Of a stretch of DNA of 64,000 bases, positions 23,642 to 32,106 are shown one piece after another. Origin of the DNA: a virus. Position 1 is the stretch's first letter; each line of letters begins with the position of its first letter. The translations under genes and the position numbers were made by a program. The notes beneath the pieces are model-generated. The model saw only the letters and a program-made list of their open reading frames with translations. It was not told the DNA's origin and ran no database searches. The DNA is taken from IMG/VR virus record IMGVR_UViG_3300010371_000002, positions 29,961 through 93,960 of that record; one strand, 5' to 3'.

Positions 23642-24136
23642 TTATGCCGCCATGGGGGCGAGAGCACCCCAGGAGGGCTGCCAGCCTTCGGGGCAGACAA
23701 AGGTCTGGTTCGTGTTCGGATCGAGCCAGTGGTTGCGCCGCTTGTGCGGATCGCGGACAAGGCGGCTAGGGCTGACGCCCGCCGGAAGCGAGAACCCGGG
23801 GTTCTCCTTTGTGCCCTGGTACGCTTGAGCCTGCGTGCCGCCCTCGCGGATCACGTTCACGAGGCGCAGGTTCGCGACCGGAACGCCCTCCGAGAGCGCA
23901 TATTCGACGGCGAAGCGATCCACCCCGTCATTCACGGCAGTGGAGGATGAAGCAACGGCACCCCCGCCAGCCAGCGCCTTCTCAACGAGCGCTTCGAGGC
24001 GCGTGAGTTTGGCGGCCATCGCGTCGTTCTGCTCGGTGAGCCTCTCGTTTTCGGCCAAGAGGGCGTCATAGTCACGGTCTTCGGCTTGCGTGGTATCGAG
24101 TTCCGACTGTGCGGAAGTTGCAGATTTCGGTGGCAT
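23642..24136 (-). CDS. Coiled-coil head-region protein
   Basis: The product has 164 residues. Residues ~20-55 (YDALLAENERLTEQNDAMAA) form a heptad coiled coil. A Gly/Ala/Ser linker and a conserved-looking C-terminal domain follow, with KRRNHWLDPNTNQTFVCPEG. It lies next to the portal gene, where a minor head or internal protein is common. Role not known. Confidence 0.6.
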   Translation of the reverse strand: MPPKSATSAQSELDTTQAEDRDYDALLAENERLTEQNDAMAAKLTRLEALVEKALAGGGAVASSSTAVNDGVDRFAVEYALSEGVPVANLRLVNVIREGGTQAQAYQGTKENPGFSLPAGVSPSRLVRDPHKRRNHWLDPNTNQTFVCPEGWQPSWGALAPMAA

Positions 24137-24222
24137 GGAGAATTCCCCTTCAGGATGGTTTGAGGCTGGAAAAATGCGCCAGCCACGCGAATGATCGTGA
24201 ATAGCATCGCGTCAAATTAATG

Positions 24223-25725
24223 CTATTTGGAATCGTTGTTACCGGGTGCGCCGTCGGTCGTTTGGGTTGGGTTGTCGCCGGTGGCGTCGCCGTCACCGGA
24301 TGCAGGCTTGCTCGTGACGTTCTGCGGCTTCTGACCGGCGATCTGCTGGGTCTTCTTCACGAGGTCCGCATACTGCTGCGCCTGGTCGAGCATCTCCTGC
24401 TCTTCCGGGCTGATGGGCGGCAGGTCCATCTCATCGCGGATCAGCTTCGCCGTCGGGGCGACGTTCCCGATCTGGACCAGTTCCCCGAACGCTTGGGCGA
24501 GCGCGAGCAGGTTCTTGCGGGCCTTCCCGAGCGACACCATGGGGCAGAGATCAAGGGCGTCGTCACCATAGTTGTAGCGGATGAGTCGCCGCACGAGCTG
24601 ATTGCTCAGCACACCCTCGACCATCTTGCGTGTGAAGTCGAAGCCGAACTGCTGCGTATTCTCGTGGACCTTCCCGAGGGCGTTGGTGTTCGTCCCGCCG
24701 GTCGTGCCCGTTGTGAGAGTGTTGCCAAGCACGGCGGTTGCGATCTGCTGCACGTGCCAGTCAGCCGCCATCTTGAACCCCTCCAGCGCCTTTGCATCGA
24801 GTGAGACGACCTCGTATTCACAGTTTTCCGGGAGAAGTAATGAAGATCCGCTGCGCACCGAGTCGATGGCGGCTGACGCGGCAGCTAGCGCGACGGTATC
24901 GCCGAGAGGGTATTTGACCACCAGGAATGGGCTTCCAAAGCGTTCACAGCCGATGGTCCAGAACTTCAGGATGCCGTCGAGTATCCACCAGTGCTTGTAG
25001 CACGAGCGGCCGTCCCCATCCCCGTAGGGCAATCCGCGCTTCGGGTTGTGGGTGTAGATCAGCACCTTCTCGACGGGCAGCGGCTTCTGGTAGCCTTCGA
25101 GGGGCGAATAGGCATCCACGTTGATCGGGGCCATGGTCCGCAGATCCAGATCCCAGCCGATCTCCTGCGCGGGCTTGGAGGCGATGTACTCCAGCCCCGT
25201 CTTGCCGCTGTACTTGCCGCCCTTGAAGCGCTTCCAGGTCATCTCAGAGACGTGGCAGCCGTCCCAGCATCCCCGCAGCAGCTCGAACAGCACCGCGAGG
25301 AAGTCCTGCGGGAAGTCCGTCTGGTCGTTGCGGATATTCTTCAGCACATATTTCGTGAACTGCGCGAGTTCGTCCGCTTTACCGAAATCGGGGTCTTCAG
25401 GTTCCCGGATGGCGCTCACGATGTCCCAGCCGTCGGAGAGGATCGCGTAGCGCTTGATGTCGAACGGGGCGCGGCACGCCGCCATCGTCAACATCTCATC
25501 GAACTTATCGAAACCAACCTGGTTGATGAGCTGGTCCAGGTTGAACTGCGCGAACCGGAACGAGGCGGCGTAGATGCTGTCATAGCCCGCCATCAGCGAT
25601 TTGAAGCGGTCCCGCGTCTCCAGGACGACGGGCATCTGGTCCCGCACGTAAGCGGATGCCGTCAAGGCGTCGATCGGCTTACTGACTGGCTGGAGTGACC
25701 TAGCGACGGGTTTTGACTTGATCAT
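24223..25725 (-). CDS. Portal protein, DUF935 / Mu gp29 type
   Basis: The protein has 500 residues. The region LPYGDGDGRSCYKHWWILDG followed by ILKFWTIGCERFGSPFLVVK is characteristic of the DUF935 portal family, whose best-known member is Mu gp29. The usual polar C-terminal tail is present (Gln, Thr and Asp-rich). The start follows the terminase stop by 3 bp. It forms the dodecameric ring at the capsid vertex and, as in Mu-like phages, is followed by a MuF-type gene, here delayed by an inserted cassette. Confidence 0.85.
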   Translation of the reverse strand: MIKSKPVARSLQPVSKPIDALTASAYVRDQMPVVLETRDRFKSLMAGYDSIYAASFRFAQFNLDQLINQVGFDKFDEMLTMAACRAPFDIKRYAILSDGWDIVSAIREPEDPDFGKADELAQFTKYVLKNIRNDQTDFPQDFLAVLFELLRGCWDGCHVSEMTWKRFKGGKYSGKTGLEYIASKPAQEIGWDLDLRTMAPINVDAYSPLEGYQKPLPVEKVLIYTHNPKRGLPYGDGDGRSCYKHWWILDGILKFWTIGCERFGSPFLVVKYPLGDTVALAAASAAIDSVRSGSSLLLPENCEYEVVSLDAKALEGFKMAADWHVQQIATAVLGNTLTTGTTGGTNTNALGKVHENTQQFGFDFTRKMVEGVLSNQLVRRLIRYNYGDDALDLCPMVSLGKARKNLLALAQAFGELVQIGNVAPTAKLIRDEMDLPPISPEEQEMLDQAQQYADLVKKTQQIAGQKPQNVTSKPASGDGDATGDNPTQTTDGAPGNNDSK

Positions 25726-25728
25726 ACG

Positions 25729-27465
25729 TCACCAGACCTTCGAGGTTCCGTAAGGAGAGCGGGGAAGCTGCGCGGTAACACGCTGAGCCTCTTGCAATGC
25801 TTCGCGGGTGTTGCCGCCCTCCTTGACAAGCAGCCGGCGCAGAGCCTGTGTGGCCGTGTCCACCTGATCGTCATACGCGCCAGCCGGGAATGCGGACGAT
25901 TCACCGATGAAGCCATGCACCCATGGGAAGATGTCAGGGTGCGGCAGGTACGTATTGCCTGACTCAATGACGGGCGTCACGGCATGAGCCCTGGCAATCT
26001 TGTCCCCGTCGGGTTCAACGGGCGTCAGCCCTGGGATGCGGCTTTTCAGCGACGCGATAATGGCCGGACCATTCGCCTTGTCCTCAACGAGCTTGGATGT
26101 TGCCTGCGGCCATTTTGCGGACAGTGCAAGGAGTGCGGCTTCAGTTGCCGTAAAATCCAGCTTGTCATGGACCTGATCAAGCAGAAAGGCGTCAGCCGCG
26201 AGCCGCGCCCAGACCTGCCCACACACATAGTCGCTTGTGACAGCGCCCTTGAACGCCATATCCCATGACTGAATGGTCTCATCAAACCAGGGCGGCAGTT
26301 CGATGACCGGGCAATAGACGATATCGCCGTTGTCGAGGCGCAGGGGGTACGGTTCCGTGCGGAAACCCTTGGGCACCCAGAAACGCCACCAGCGCGCCTT
26401 GAGGATCGTTCCTTCGGCCGGCGCCGGACGCTGCTGCATCTGCCCCGCATACCCCGCCGTCCCAAGCCGCAGCCGCTCCGATTCCAACACCGACTTCGGA
26501 AACCGATCCGGCATAAGCAATTCGCCCGGAGTGGTACGTGGATCTCGGAACCCTAACGGGGATCTTCCTTCTTGGCAACTGGGGCATTTACAGCTCGTGG
26601 AGATCTCGTACTCCATGGGAAGAACCATGTGGTAGAGGTCGGGGAGCTTGGGCAGAACGTGGCCGGTCCAGTCGCGCTCATGCAAGCGCTGCATGATGCC
26701 GATGCGCAGGGACGACATCATATCGTTGACGCGGTTGCCAGCCTTCAGATCCCACCAGTCGTTCACGGACTGCCGCAGGGCGTCCGAGAGCACTTCCTTA
26801 GCGTCGTTGGGGTCATCGACAAAGAAGGCATCAGCCCGATCTCCGGTGAGTTTTCCCCCACACGTCGCCGCGAGCCGGAAACCCCCTGCGGTGTTCTTGT
26901 AGAAACCCTTCGCATTCTGGTCGGCAGCCATCGACCACTTGGGTTCGAACCAGGATTGATACCAACTCGACTCGATCAACTCCCGACAATACATCGAGTC
27001 CCGAAGAACGAGGTTTTCCGAACCGGACGTGAAGATGGCTCGCCAGGAAGGCCAATGCAACCACATCCACGCCGTTGTGTAGACGCTGACGATGCGTGAC
27101 TTCGCCGTACCGGGCGGGATATTGACCACGAAACTCTTGAACCGCTGCTCGGGTTCGGGCAAGCCCTTCATGCGGGCACGCTGCACGGCCATCCAGTCTT
27201 CGAGCATCGCCTGCACGTGGTCGCAGATCGCGTCCATGTGCCAGTTCCACACCAGCGGCGTGGTCGGCTCCAGGACATGCCACCCTTCACGGAAGAACGT
27301 AGCGAGGGAGGCACGGGCAGCAATGGCAAGCTTTCGCTCTTCTGCCGTCAGGGAAGCGCGTTGCAGTTTTGCGGCGAGCTTCTTTTTGTCTTCCTCGCTG
27401 ACTTTGGCGAAACGAAATGAGGGGGTATCAATCCGTGGAAGCCGGATCGGCGTCGATAGAATCAT
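25729..27465 (-). CDS. terL: Terminase large subunit
   Basis: The product has 578 residues from ATG 27465; an upstream in-frame start at 27486 would add seven residues. The ATPase half has Walker A VVNIPPGTAKSRIVS and Walker B ADAFFVDDPND with the adjacent catalytic acidic residue. The nuclease half has the RNase H-like acidic cluster SWDMAFKG, LVEDKANG and GAYDDQVDTA. It packages DNA into the prohead through the portal encoded next. The start overlaps the small terminase gene by 38 bp. Confidence 0.92.
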   Translation of the reverse strand: MILSTPIRLPRIDTPSFRFAKVSEEDKKKLAAKLQRASLTAEERKLAIAARASLATFFREGWHVLEPTTPLVWNWHMDAICDHVQAMLEDWMAVQRARMKGLPEPEQRFKSFVVNIPPGTAKSRIVSVYTTAWMWLHWPSWRAIFTSGSENLVLRDSMYCRELIESSWYQSWFEPKWSMAADQNAKGFYKNTAGGFRLAATCGGKLTGDRADAFFVDDPNDAKEVLSDALRQSVNDWWDLKAGNRVNDMMSSLRIGIMQRLHERDWTGHVLPKLPDLYHMVLPMEYEISTSCKCPSCQEGRSPLGFRDPRTTPGELLMPDRFPKSVLESERLRLGTAGYAGQMQQRPAPAEGTILKARWWRFWVPKGFRTEPYPLRLDNGDIVYCPVIELPPWFDETIQSWDMAFKGAVTSDYVCGQVWARLAADAFLLDQVHDKLDFTATEAALLALSAKWPQATSKLVEDKANGPAIIASLKSRIPGLTPVEPDGDKIARAHAVTPVIESGNTYLPHPDIFPWVHGFIGESSAFPAGAYDDQVDTATQALRRLLVKEGGNTREALQEAQRVTAQLPRSPYGTSKVW

Positions 27466-27850
27466 GGCTCTTGCCTGCCGCCGCATCCGCCGAGGAAAGC
27501 GCCTCGATCAGCCGGATGCTCTTATCCGACATCACGCCGTAGAGCACCGCAAGCTGCTGGGGCGGGAACCCCTTGAGGTACTCGGGATCGCTCGCGACTT
27601 CGGCCTGAACCGCGAGCGCGTCAAGGCTGGCATGGAGGTACCGGACGATTTTGCCCTCCGTGATCCCCCCATCCTTTTTATCGCGAACTTCCGCGAACTT
27701 ACCTTCGCGCTTGGCCCGGTCCCGGATGCTGCGCACCGTGGACTCGCTCAGGTTGTACGCCTTGGCGGTTTCCGAGACGCCCTGCCCGGCGAGGAGTGCC
27801 CCCAGGACTGCCCCCTCGTCTTCTCCATTCGTCGCTTTCCCCCGCGCCAT
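27428..27850 (-). CDS. terS: Terminase small subunit candidate
   Basis: The protein has 140 residues with an N-terminal helix-turn-helix (ETAKAYNLSESTVRSIRDRA) followed by helical oligomerisation-type sequence. It lies directly upstream of, and overlaps, the large terminase gene, which is the usual place for the DNA-recognition subunit. It should bind pac or cos sites. Confidence 0.75.
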   Translation of the reverse strand: MARGKATNGEDEGAVLGALLAGQGVSETAKAYNLSESTVRSIRDRAKREGKFAEVRDKKDGGITEGKIVRYLHASLDALAVQAEVASDPEYLKGFPPQQLAVLYGVMSDKSIRLIEALSSADAAAGKSHDSIDADPASTD

Positions 27851-27873
27851 ACCGTTACACTCTCATGACCGTT

Positions 27874-28527
27874 TTATGCTCTCAAACAGGTGCCGCACGC
27901 CCGGGCGATATTGGCCTGTGCGATCGTCGGCTCCGTGTTCGCGAACTTCGCGAGCTCCGCGCTCTTGCCAGCGGATTTCCCCGCGCCATACCGCTCCCAC
28001 TCGAACACGAACACTTCGACGTCATGCCCGCGCATGGCGAACTGGGGAAGCCCCGTGGTCTTGCTGAACTTCGGCACATTGTCCTCATCGACCGCCTGTC
28101 CGGCGTGCGCCATTTCATGCTCGGCCGCACAGCAGAACGTGCCGTCGTCAGCCCTGGCGAAATATGGCGCGTAGAGCGTGATAAGGAAGTCCAGGTTCTT
28201 GGGACCGAAGAACTGCGTGAGCTGATAGTCCACCCGGGCCTTGAGCCATTTGTTGCCGTTGCAGCGCGGTTGCTCGCACATGCCGACAATCGTGATCCCG
28301 CTCTTTGTGTGCGGGACAGAACTCCATAGCCATCCGACCTGGGCAAACCGAAGGTGCTTGTGAATTGGGTTATGGATCGCGCCGTCCTGAGCGATGATAT
28401 GCTCAAGCGCCCACTCACCGATTTCCATGGCAGGAACGAACAGATCGCCACCATTCGGGCGGGATAGTGCCTTGGGCGGGAAGGGACGACTTCGCACAGC
28501 CTCGCGCTTTTGCTTCTCAGTTGGCAT
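27874..28527 (-). CDS. Putative phage metallopeptidase (HExxH)
   Basis: The product has 217 residues. It carries EHEMAHAGQAVDED, a zincin HExxH signature, after a Cys pair, in the arrangement of the putative phage metallopeptidase family found next to terminase genes. The N-terminus includes GEWALEHIIAQDGAIHNPIH. The C-terminus is basic and Ala-rich. Its substrate is not known. It heads the late operon, starting ATG 28527 after a gap that holds a widely spaced 9-bp inverted repeat. Confidence 0.8.
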   Translation of the reverse strand: MPTEKQKREAVRSRPFPPKALSRPNGGDLFVPAMEIGEWALEHIIAQDGAIHNPIHKHLRFAQVGWLWSSVPHTKSGITIVGMCEQPRCNGNKWLKARVDYQLTQFFGPKNLDFLITLYAPYFARADDGTFCCAAEHEMAHAGQAVDEDNVPKFSKTTGLPQFAMRGHDVEVFVFEWERYGAGKSAGKSAELAKFANTEPTIAQANIARACGTCLRA

Positions 28528-28532
28528 CGCGG

Positions 28533-28607
28533 TGTCTACTACTTATCCAGCATACGCGGGGTGTTTTGCCGTGTTTTCGAGCATTTTCCGTTCAAGAATA
28601 GTAGACA
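28533..28607. promoter_or_regulatory. Spaced 9-bp inverted repeat upstream of late genes
   Basis: TGTCTACTA at 28533 and its exact complement TAGTAGACA at 28599 flank a T-rich spacer of 57 bp just upstream of the metallopeptidase start. The arms could bind a regulator of the late operon. No clear -35/-10 pair was identified between them. Confidence 0.35.
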
Positions 28608-28614
28608 ACCACCT

Positions 28615-28815
28615 CTACCAGACTTCGAACAGTGGCTCTCCGGGAAGCACGTATCCCCGTTCAATCCGCGCTTTGGTAAGTCTCTGCTGCCTGTTCGCAA
28701 AACCCTGGATACGCTTGATGACGGATTGCTCCATCAAACATCGCCGGGTAACCTGGGAATCACGGGAATCAGGGGTTTCGTCCGGCTCATCCGCGATTAT
28801 CACTTCATCGTCCAT
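28615..28815 (-). CDS. Small acidic/basic hypothetical protein
   Basis: The product has 66 residues, with an acidic N-terminus (MDDEVIIADEPDETPD) and a basic helical centre. It sits immediately after the gene at 28822. The bipolar charge suggests a small regulator or nucleic-acid-associated protein, but no family is recognised. Confidence 0.55.
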   Translation of the reverse strand: MDDEVIIADEPDETPDSRDSQVTRRCLMEQSVIKRIQGFANRQQRLTKARIERGYVLPGEPLFEVW

Positions 28816-28821
28816 CGGAGA

Positions 28822-29070
28822 CTATCTCTCGCGTTGTTGGGATGCTGTAGCGAACGCTCTGGCGTGCTTGCAATAGCGGCAAGGACAATCCTGAAGCAGT
28901 GTGCAGGCTCGGGGTTCTTCCCGTCGCTCCTGCATCTCCGCCTCAAGGTCTTCGCGATTGTCGTACTGGCGCGATATCTGGCGCTGACGGTCGCGGAGGT
29001 TCTTGATGTGTCTCGGATACCCGTTGCCCATGGTCTGCCTCTGCAATTCCGGCTTACCCGCCTCATCCAA
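28822..29070 (-). CDS. Small charged helical protein with Cys cluster
   Basis: The product has 82 residues, rich in Arg, Gln and Glu (RDRQRQISRQYDNREDLEAE) with a C-terminal CTLLQDCPCRYCKHA cluster that could bind zinc. It overlaps the upstream RyR-domain gene by 8 bp. An overlapping Ser/Arg-rich frame at 28800-29066 was judged to be its shadow. Confidence 0.6.
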   Translation of the reverse strand: MDEAGKPELQRQTMGNGYPRHIKNLRDRQRQISRQYDNREDLEAEMQERREEPRACTLLQDCPCRYCKHARAFATASQQRER

Positions 29071-29413
29071 TCAGCGGGACTAGGGACTTGACGACGGCGC
29101 GGAACAGGTAGTCCTTGGTTCGCTGGAACTCGGGGAGCGCATCGTAAGACACAAGGCAGGGATGCCTCTTTGCGTCCGCATCCTTCACGGTTCCGTACCG
29201 CCAGCCGTTCGCAATCTTGTCGGCTGTCCAGGCATCATGCTGGTCGGCGGGCGTGAGGTCCGGGTTGTCGATGGCGAACTGAACACCCTTGATGGCGGAA
29301 TCGCGTTGCCACTGGTCGGCTTCCTCCCAGGATTTCTGGGTATCGTCGCCCGTGGCGCTGCAATAGGCCCGGTTCACTTCATGCGCGGTCTTCGCGATGT
29401 CTTCGATGGTCAT
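29063..29413 (-). CDS. RyR-domain protein
   Basis: The protein has 116 residues matching the RyR repeat fold pattern: AKTAHEVNRAYCSATGDD, then HDAWTADKIANGWRYGTVKD, then HPCLVSYDALPEFQRTKDYLF. Ryanodine-receptor-type repeats occur as stand-alone small proteins in many phages. There they have been proposed to bind nucleotide-derived ligands, though their role is unsettled. GGATACCGACCGTCA precedes the ATG, with a weak ribosome site. Confidence 0.8.
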   Translation of the reverse strand: MTIEDIAKTAHEVNRAYCSATGDDTQKSWEEADQWQRDSAIKGVQFAIDNPDLTPADQHDAWTADKIANGWRYGTVKDADAKRHPCLVSYDALPEFQRTKDYLFRAVVKSLVPLIG

Positions 29414-29443
29414 TGACGGTCGGTATCCTTTGAGGATGGATTT

Positions 29444-29608
29444 TCATTGCTGACCGTGGCGTTTGATGTACTCTTTGGTTTGCCTGTTAGCGTCGGTGAC
29501 GATCAGCAGCCACAACAGAAACGCGCATATGAGGGTGATGGCGACGATAATGCCCCAGACCACGAGCGCACCCTGCATAAAGCCAGTCGTGGGGTGTACA
29601 GCATGCAT
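29444..29608 (-). CDS. Small single-pass membrane protein (54 aa)
   Basis: The frame from ATG 29608 to TGA 29444 gives 54 residues with one hydrophobic segment (ALVVWGIIVAITLICAFLLW) and a basic tail (KEYIKRHGQQ). It is too short for usual ORF cut-offs but fits the packed operon. Holins, spanins and superinfection-exclusion proteins can look like this. Confidence 0.55.
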   Translation of the reverse strand: MHAVHPTTGFMQGALVVWGIIVAITLICAFLLWLLIVTDANRQTKEYIKRHGQQ

Positions 29609-29680
29609 CTCGGTACCTCAAGGAACTCTCATCTCCAACCGAGGCGCGGGAATAATTGCCGCCAACGCCGCCGTATCCGC

Positions 29681-29833
29681 TCAATCATCGGATTTACTCC
29701 TATGACGCTCCAAGAAAATTCCGTCGATCTTGTACTGCGCCCACAAGCCGAGCATAATCCCGGCGCAGAAAACATCGAACAGGAGAAATGTGACGTTTGG
29801 ATCGTGCAGCGCGATTATCCAGTGGGGTGTCAT
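29681..29833 (-). CDS. Small membrane protein (50 aa)
   Basis: ATG 29833 is preceded by AGGAG at a suitable distance and overlaps the gene before it by 4 bp. The product MTPHWIIALHDPNVTFLLFD, then a segment ending LGLWAQYKID and a charged tail, has one probable membrane segment (about residues 14-32). Confidence 0.6.
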   Translation of the reverse strand: MTPHWIIALHDPNVTFLLFDVFCAGIMLGLWAQYKIDGIFLERHRSKSDD

Positions 29834-30123
29834 ATCGCTCTCCTGGCGTGTCGTTTTTCACGTCGTCGCTGCCGATACCGTCCCGCCCACTGTCCGCGAT
29901 CCCTGGCACTCGCCGTCATGACACAAACTCTCGTGCGGAACAATCCAGCAGACCGCTTCCAATCCTGCGATCGGTCACAAATACGCGGCTTTCGAGGCTT
30001 GGAGGCATCTTCTTTAGTCGTCTCTCGCACGTCCACAGGAAACGCAATAGTACAGTTGCCCAGCCGGTAGACAATGGACGGCGTGACGATCTCGCAGCGG
30101 TGAGCATAGAAGATTGGGGCCAT
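29830..30123 (-). CDS. Basic hypothetical protein
   Basis: The product has 97 residues from ATG 30123, which shares TGATG with the stop of the preceding gene. It begins MAPIFYAHRCEIVTPSIVYR and ends in an Arg-rich run, RGQWAGRYRQRRREKRHARR, suggesting nucleic-acid binding. Function unknown. Confidence 0.55.
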   Translation of the reverse strand: MAPIFYAHRCEIVTPSIVYRLGNCTIAFPVDVRETTKEDASKPRKPRICDRSQDWKRSAGLFRTRVCVMTASARDRGQWAGRYRQRRREKRHARRAI

Positions 30124-30314
30124 CAAGCAGCAGCCTCCTCGCAAGCTTCGAGGTATTCATCAATGGTTTCGTCGTCACAATCCTTCGGCTTCACTGGAAA
30201 CACATAATCCAGCAGAAACCGCACTTCCCGAACAGGCTTGTGACACTCGGCCACCGGGGAGTTCTCCGCGATCCATGAATCCGGCAGGTTGCTGCAGACG
30301 ACTTCAGAGCTCAT
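30123..30314 (-). CDS. Small acidic hypothetical protein
   Basis: The product has 63 residues from ATG 30314, selected because GGAGG lies six nt upstream; the longer frame from 30395 has no ribosome site. The C-terminus is acidic (DCDDETIDEYLEACEEAAA). Cotranslated with its neighbours. Confidence 0.6.
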   Translation of the reverse strand: MSSEVVCSNLPDSWIAENSPVAECHKPVREVRFLLDYVFPVKPKDCDDETIDEYLEACEEAAA

Positions 30315-30483
30315 CACATTCCTCCACACCCTGGCAACAGAGAGCCATCGCACCACCAGCCGCACACGACACCACAGTAAATAGAACAACCCCAAGCATC
30401 ACAGGACTCAGGGCATCATCACCCAACACAGAAACCATCCAGACTGCACCACCAATAAAGATCGCATAAAGGAGTGCGTACAT
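30304..30483 (-). CDS. Two-pass small membrane protein (59 aa), holin candidate
   Basis: The frame from ATG 30483 to TGA 30304 encodes two hydrophobic segments (MYALLYAIFIGGAVWMVSVL and VMLGVVLFTVVSCAAGG) with a short acidic loop and tail. It overlaps the next gene by 11 bp. Size and topology suit a class II holin or an exclusion protein. With the two other small membrane genes nearby it may belong to a lysis or exclusion group. Confidence 0.5.
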   Translation of the reverse strand: MYALLYAIFIGGAVWMVSVLGDDALSPVMLGVVLFTVVSCAAGGAMALCCQGVEECDEL

Positions 30484-30676
30484 GGAGATGACCAGAACTT
30501 ATCTTTTGATCGTCTCCGGCGCGGGGGTGGTGTGCTGAGTGGCGGTCTCGCGGAACATCACGCGGGAACTCAGCAGGGCCTGTACCGGGCCAAGGGTCAC
30601 ACGCCGGAGACGAAGTGTTAAAGGTGAGGGCGAGCGCCATTCCGAACGGCGGCTGAAAAGGCGGCGCGAGAAGCTT

Positions 30677-30943
30677 TCATGCGGTCCAGTACGCTTCGGA
30701 CAGCCCTTCGGTTTCGGCGGCCAGATCGAAGAGCGAGCCTTGCCGCGTCATCCTCCCAGTGCGCTCCTGGGGCGGCGCATAGCGTCTTGAGGTGCCGGTG
30801 TCCACAACCGAGACGCGGCCACAAAACCCCATGATGACAACGCGGGAACGGTCCTGCCAACCATGCACCACGGTTGCCGCGGCGAACTGATCCATCGCTG
30901 TTACAGGAGCGCCAGGGCTAAAAGTGTAGGTGATGGTCTTCAT
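30677..30943 (-). CDS. Hypothetical protein with clamp-binding-like tail motif
   Basis: The product has 88 residues from ATG 30943, sharing ATGA with the stop of the gene before. The C-terminal region contains RQGSLFDLAAE, close to the bacterial sliding-clamp motif QL(S/D)LF. The rest is a compact beta-rich domain. The 193 bp before the next gene hold no gene I can support. Confidence 0.6.
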   Translation of the reverse strand: MKTITYTFSPGAPVTAMDQFAAATVVHGWQDRSRVVIMGFCGRVSVVDTGTSRRYAPPQERTGRMTRQGSLFDLAAETEGLSEAYWTA

Positions 30944-31404
30944 GGGGTGCCCGCCGCAGCCTCGCGAGCATCGATACGGCTCCATGCCTCGCGGTACCGT
31001 TCAGTAGCATCAAACTCACTCTGGGCACGTGAAAGGGAATCCTTGGGGTGACGCTCATTCCCATAATTGGGGGTGATTTCAGCAAAAGGAATCCCTTGGG
31101 CGGCTTTGTTGCGCATGGTGTCGGTGAGCGGTCCCACGGGAGAGCGGGTGACGCCCAGGTTAAGGTCCGAGATTTCCAGGAGAGGAACAGGGTAGGAAGA
31201 TCGTTCCGATTTGGGCCGGGTTTCGGCATGGGCGATGCGGTGAAGGTCACGTGCGTTCCGAGCCGCATTCATCGCGGCGTACTCGCGAACTCTCTCGCCC
31301 GCCATCTTGAGCGCACGGCTGGCGGTCTTGGCGTCGCAGTTCATCTCAAAGGCGGCTTCCCGCTTGCTCAATCCTTGCCGGTAGCATTCATCCCACGTCA
31401 GCAT
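30940..31404 (-). CDS. HTH protein paralogous to HNH gene N-terminus
   Basis: The product has 154 residues from ATG 31404, which has GGAG six nt upstream. The first ~35 residues (MLTWDECYRQGLSKREAAFE, then MNCDAKTASRALK) form a helix-turn-helix very like the N-terminus of the HNH gene at 31554. The remainder is basic and unstructured. It may be a DNA-binding regulator sharing target sites with the HNH protein. Confidence 0.65.
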   Translation of the reverse strand: MLTWDECYRQGLSKREAAFEMNCDAKTASRALKMAGERVREYAAMNAARNARDLHRIAHAETRPKSERSSYPVPLLEISDLNLGVTRSPVGPLTDTMRNKAAQGIPFAEITPNYGNERHPKDSLSRAQSEFDATERYREAWSRIDAREAAAGTP

Positions 31405-31437
31405 AAACATCTCCAAGGCAGCACGCTTACACATAAG

Positions 31438-31490
31438 AAAAACCACGGACACGCAGGGCATTGGAGCGCCTTTTGGTGTTCGTGGTTTTT
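31438..31490. terminator. Bidirectional terminator (15-bp stem)
   Basis: AAAAACCACGGACAC at 31438 and GTGTTCGTGGTTTTT at 31476 are complementary over 15 bp with one mismatch. The stem ends in A-run and T-run on both strands, the mark of a bidirectional intrinsic terminator. It separates the HNH gene (stop 31554) from the HTH gene (start 31404). Confidence 0.75.
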
Positions 31491-31553
31491 ACGGGAGTTG
31501 GCGCATTGAGCGCGAGGCTTGGTCCCCCGGAGCCTCCAATCTAGATTCGAATT

Positions 31554-32060
31554 TTACTTACGATAGTCTGTGTCATCTACACCTTTGGACGAATTGCACG
31601 ACCGGCATAACGGCTGAATGTTTTCAATGTTGTTCAAGCCGCCCTTGGACACCGGAATGATATGATCAACTGTCAAGGGTTCATCAGATCCGCACCGCGC
31701 ACAGCGGTTATCGTGCCTATCACAGAGCGCCTGCCATTCTTCTGGCGTATATGGACGGGGCGTGAAACCCAAATGCGTGCGTCTCTCATGATGCCGGATG
31801 CGCGCTTCCTCACGAGAAACTACATCAACTCGGGTTTCGTCAATCTTGCGGGTTCTCGTGAGATTCCTGGCTTGCAGAGACAGAAACCTTGCTGACTTGG
31901 CTTCGGCCGCCGCCATTCTCTCTTTGGATGCTGCTATTCGCGCCTCATCAATTTCTTTGAGTTCTTTTAGGCGCTTCGCAGCGGTACCCTTTGAACAATT
32001 CATCTCAATGGCGGCTTCAGCGAAACCCAATCCTTCATCATAACAACCTTGCCATGTCAT
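31554..32060 (-). CDS. HNH endonuclease with N-terminal HTH
   Basis: The product has 168 residues counted from the ATG at 32060, which aligns with the start of its neighbour; ATGs at 32063 and 32078 are alternatives. Residues 1-35 (MTWQGCYDEGLGFAEAAIEM) are a helix-turn-helix. A coiled basic linker follows, then an HNH core: CARCGSDEPLTVDHIIPVSK, GGLNN, LCRSCNSSKG, with two CxxC zinc pairs. It probably acts as a free-standing homing nuclease or a packaging-associated nuclease. Confidence 0.8.
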   Translation of the reverse strand: MTWQGCYDEGLGFAEAAIEMNCSKGTAAKRLKELKEIDEARIAASKERMAAAEAKSARFLSLQARNLTRTRKIDETRVDVVSREEARIRHHERRTHLGFTPRPYTPEEWQALCDRHDNRCARCGSDEPLTVDHIIPVSKGGLNNIENIQPLCRSCNSSKGVDDTDYRK

Positions 32061-32079
32061 CATTTCAAGCCACCACACA

Positions 32080-32106
32080 ACACACGTATCGGGTCGATAC
32101 GTGTGT
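32080..32106. promoter_or_regulatory. Perfect 11-bp inverted repeat upstream of HNH gene
   Basis: ACACACGTATC and GATACGTGTGT flank GGGTC, 20 bp upstream of the HNH start. The length and perfection suggest an operator dyad for an HTH protein, possibly the HTH domain encoded by this gene or its paralog. Confidence 0.55.

Noticed and set aside
29487-29684. 65-codon minus-strand frame
   Set aside because: Overlaps the two small membrane genes out of frame and lacks hydrophobic or other recognisable character.
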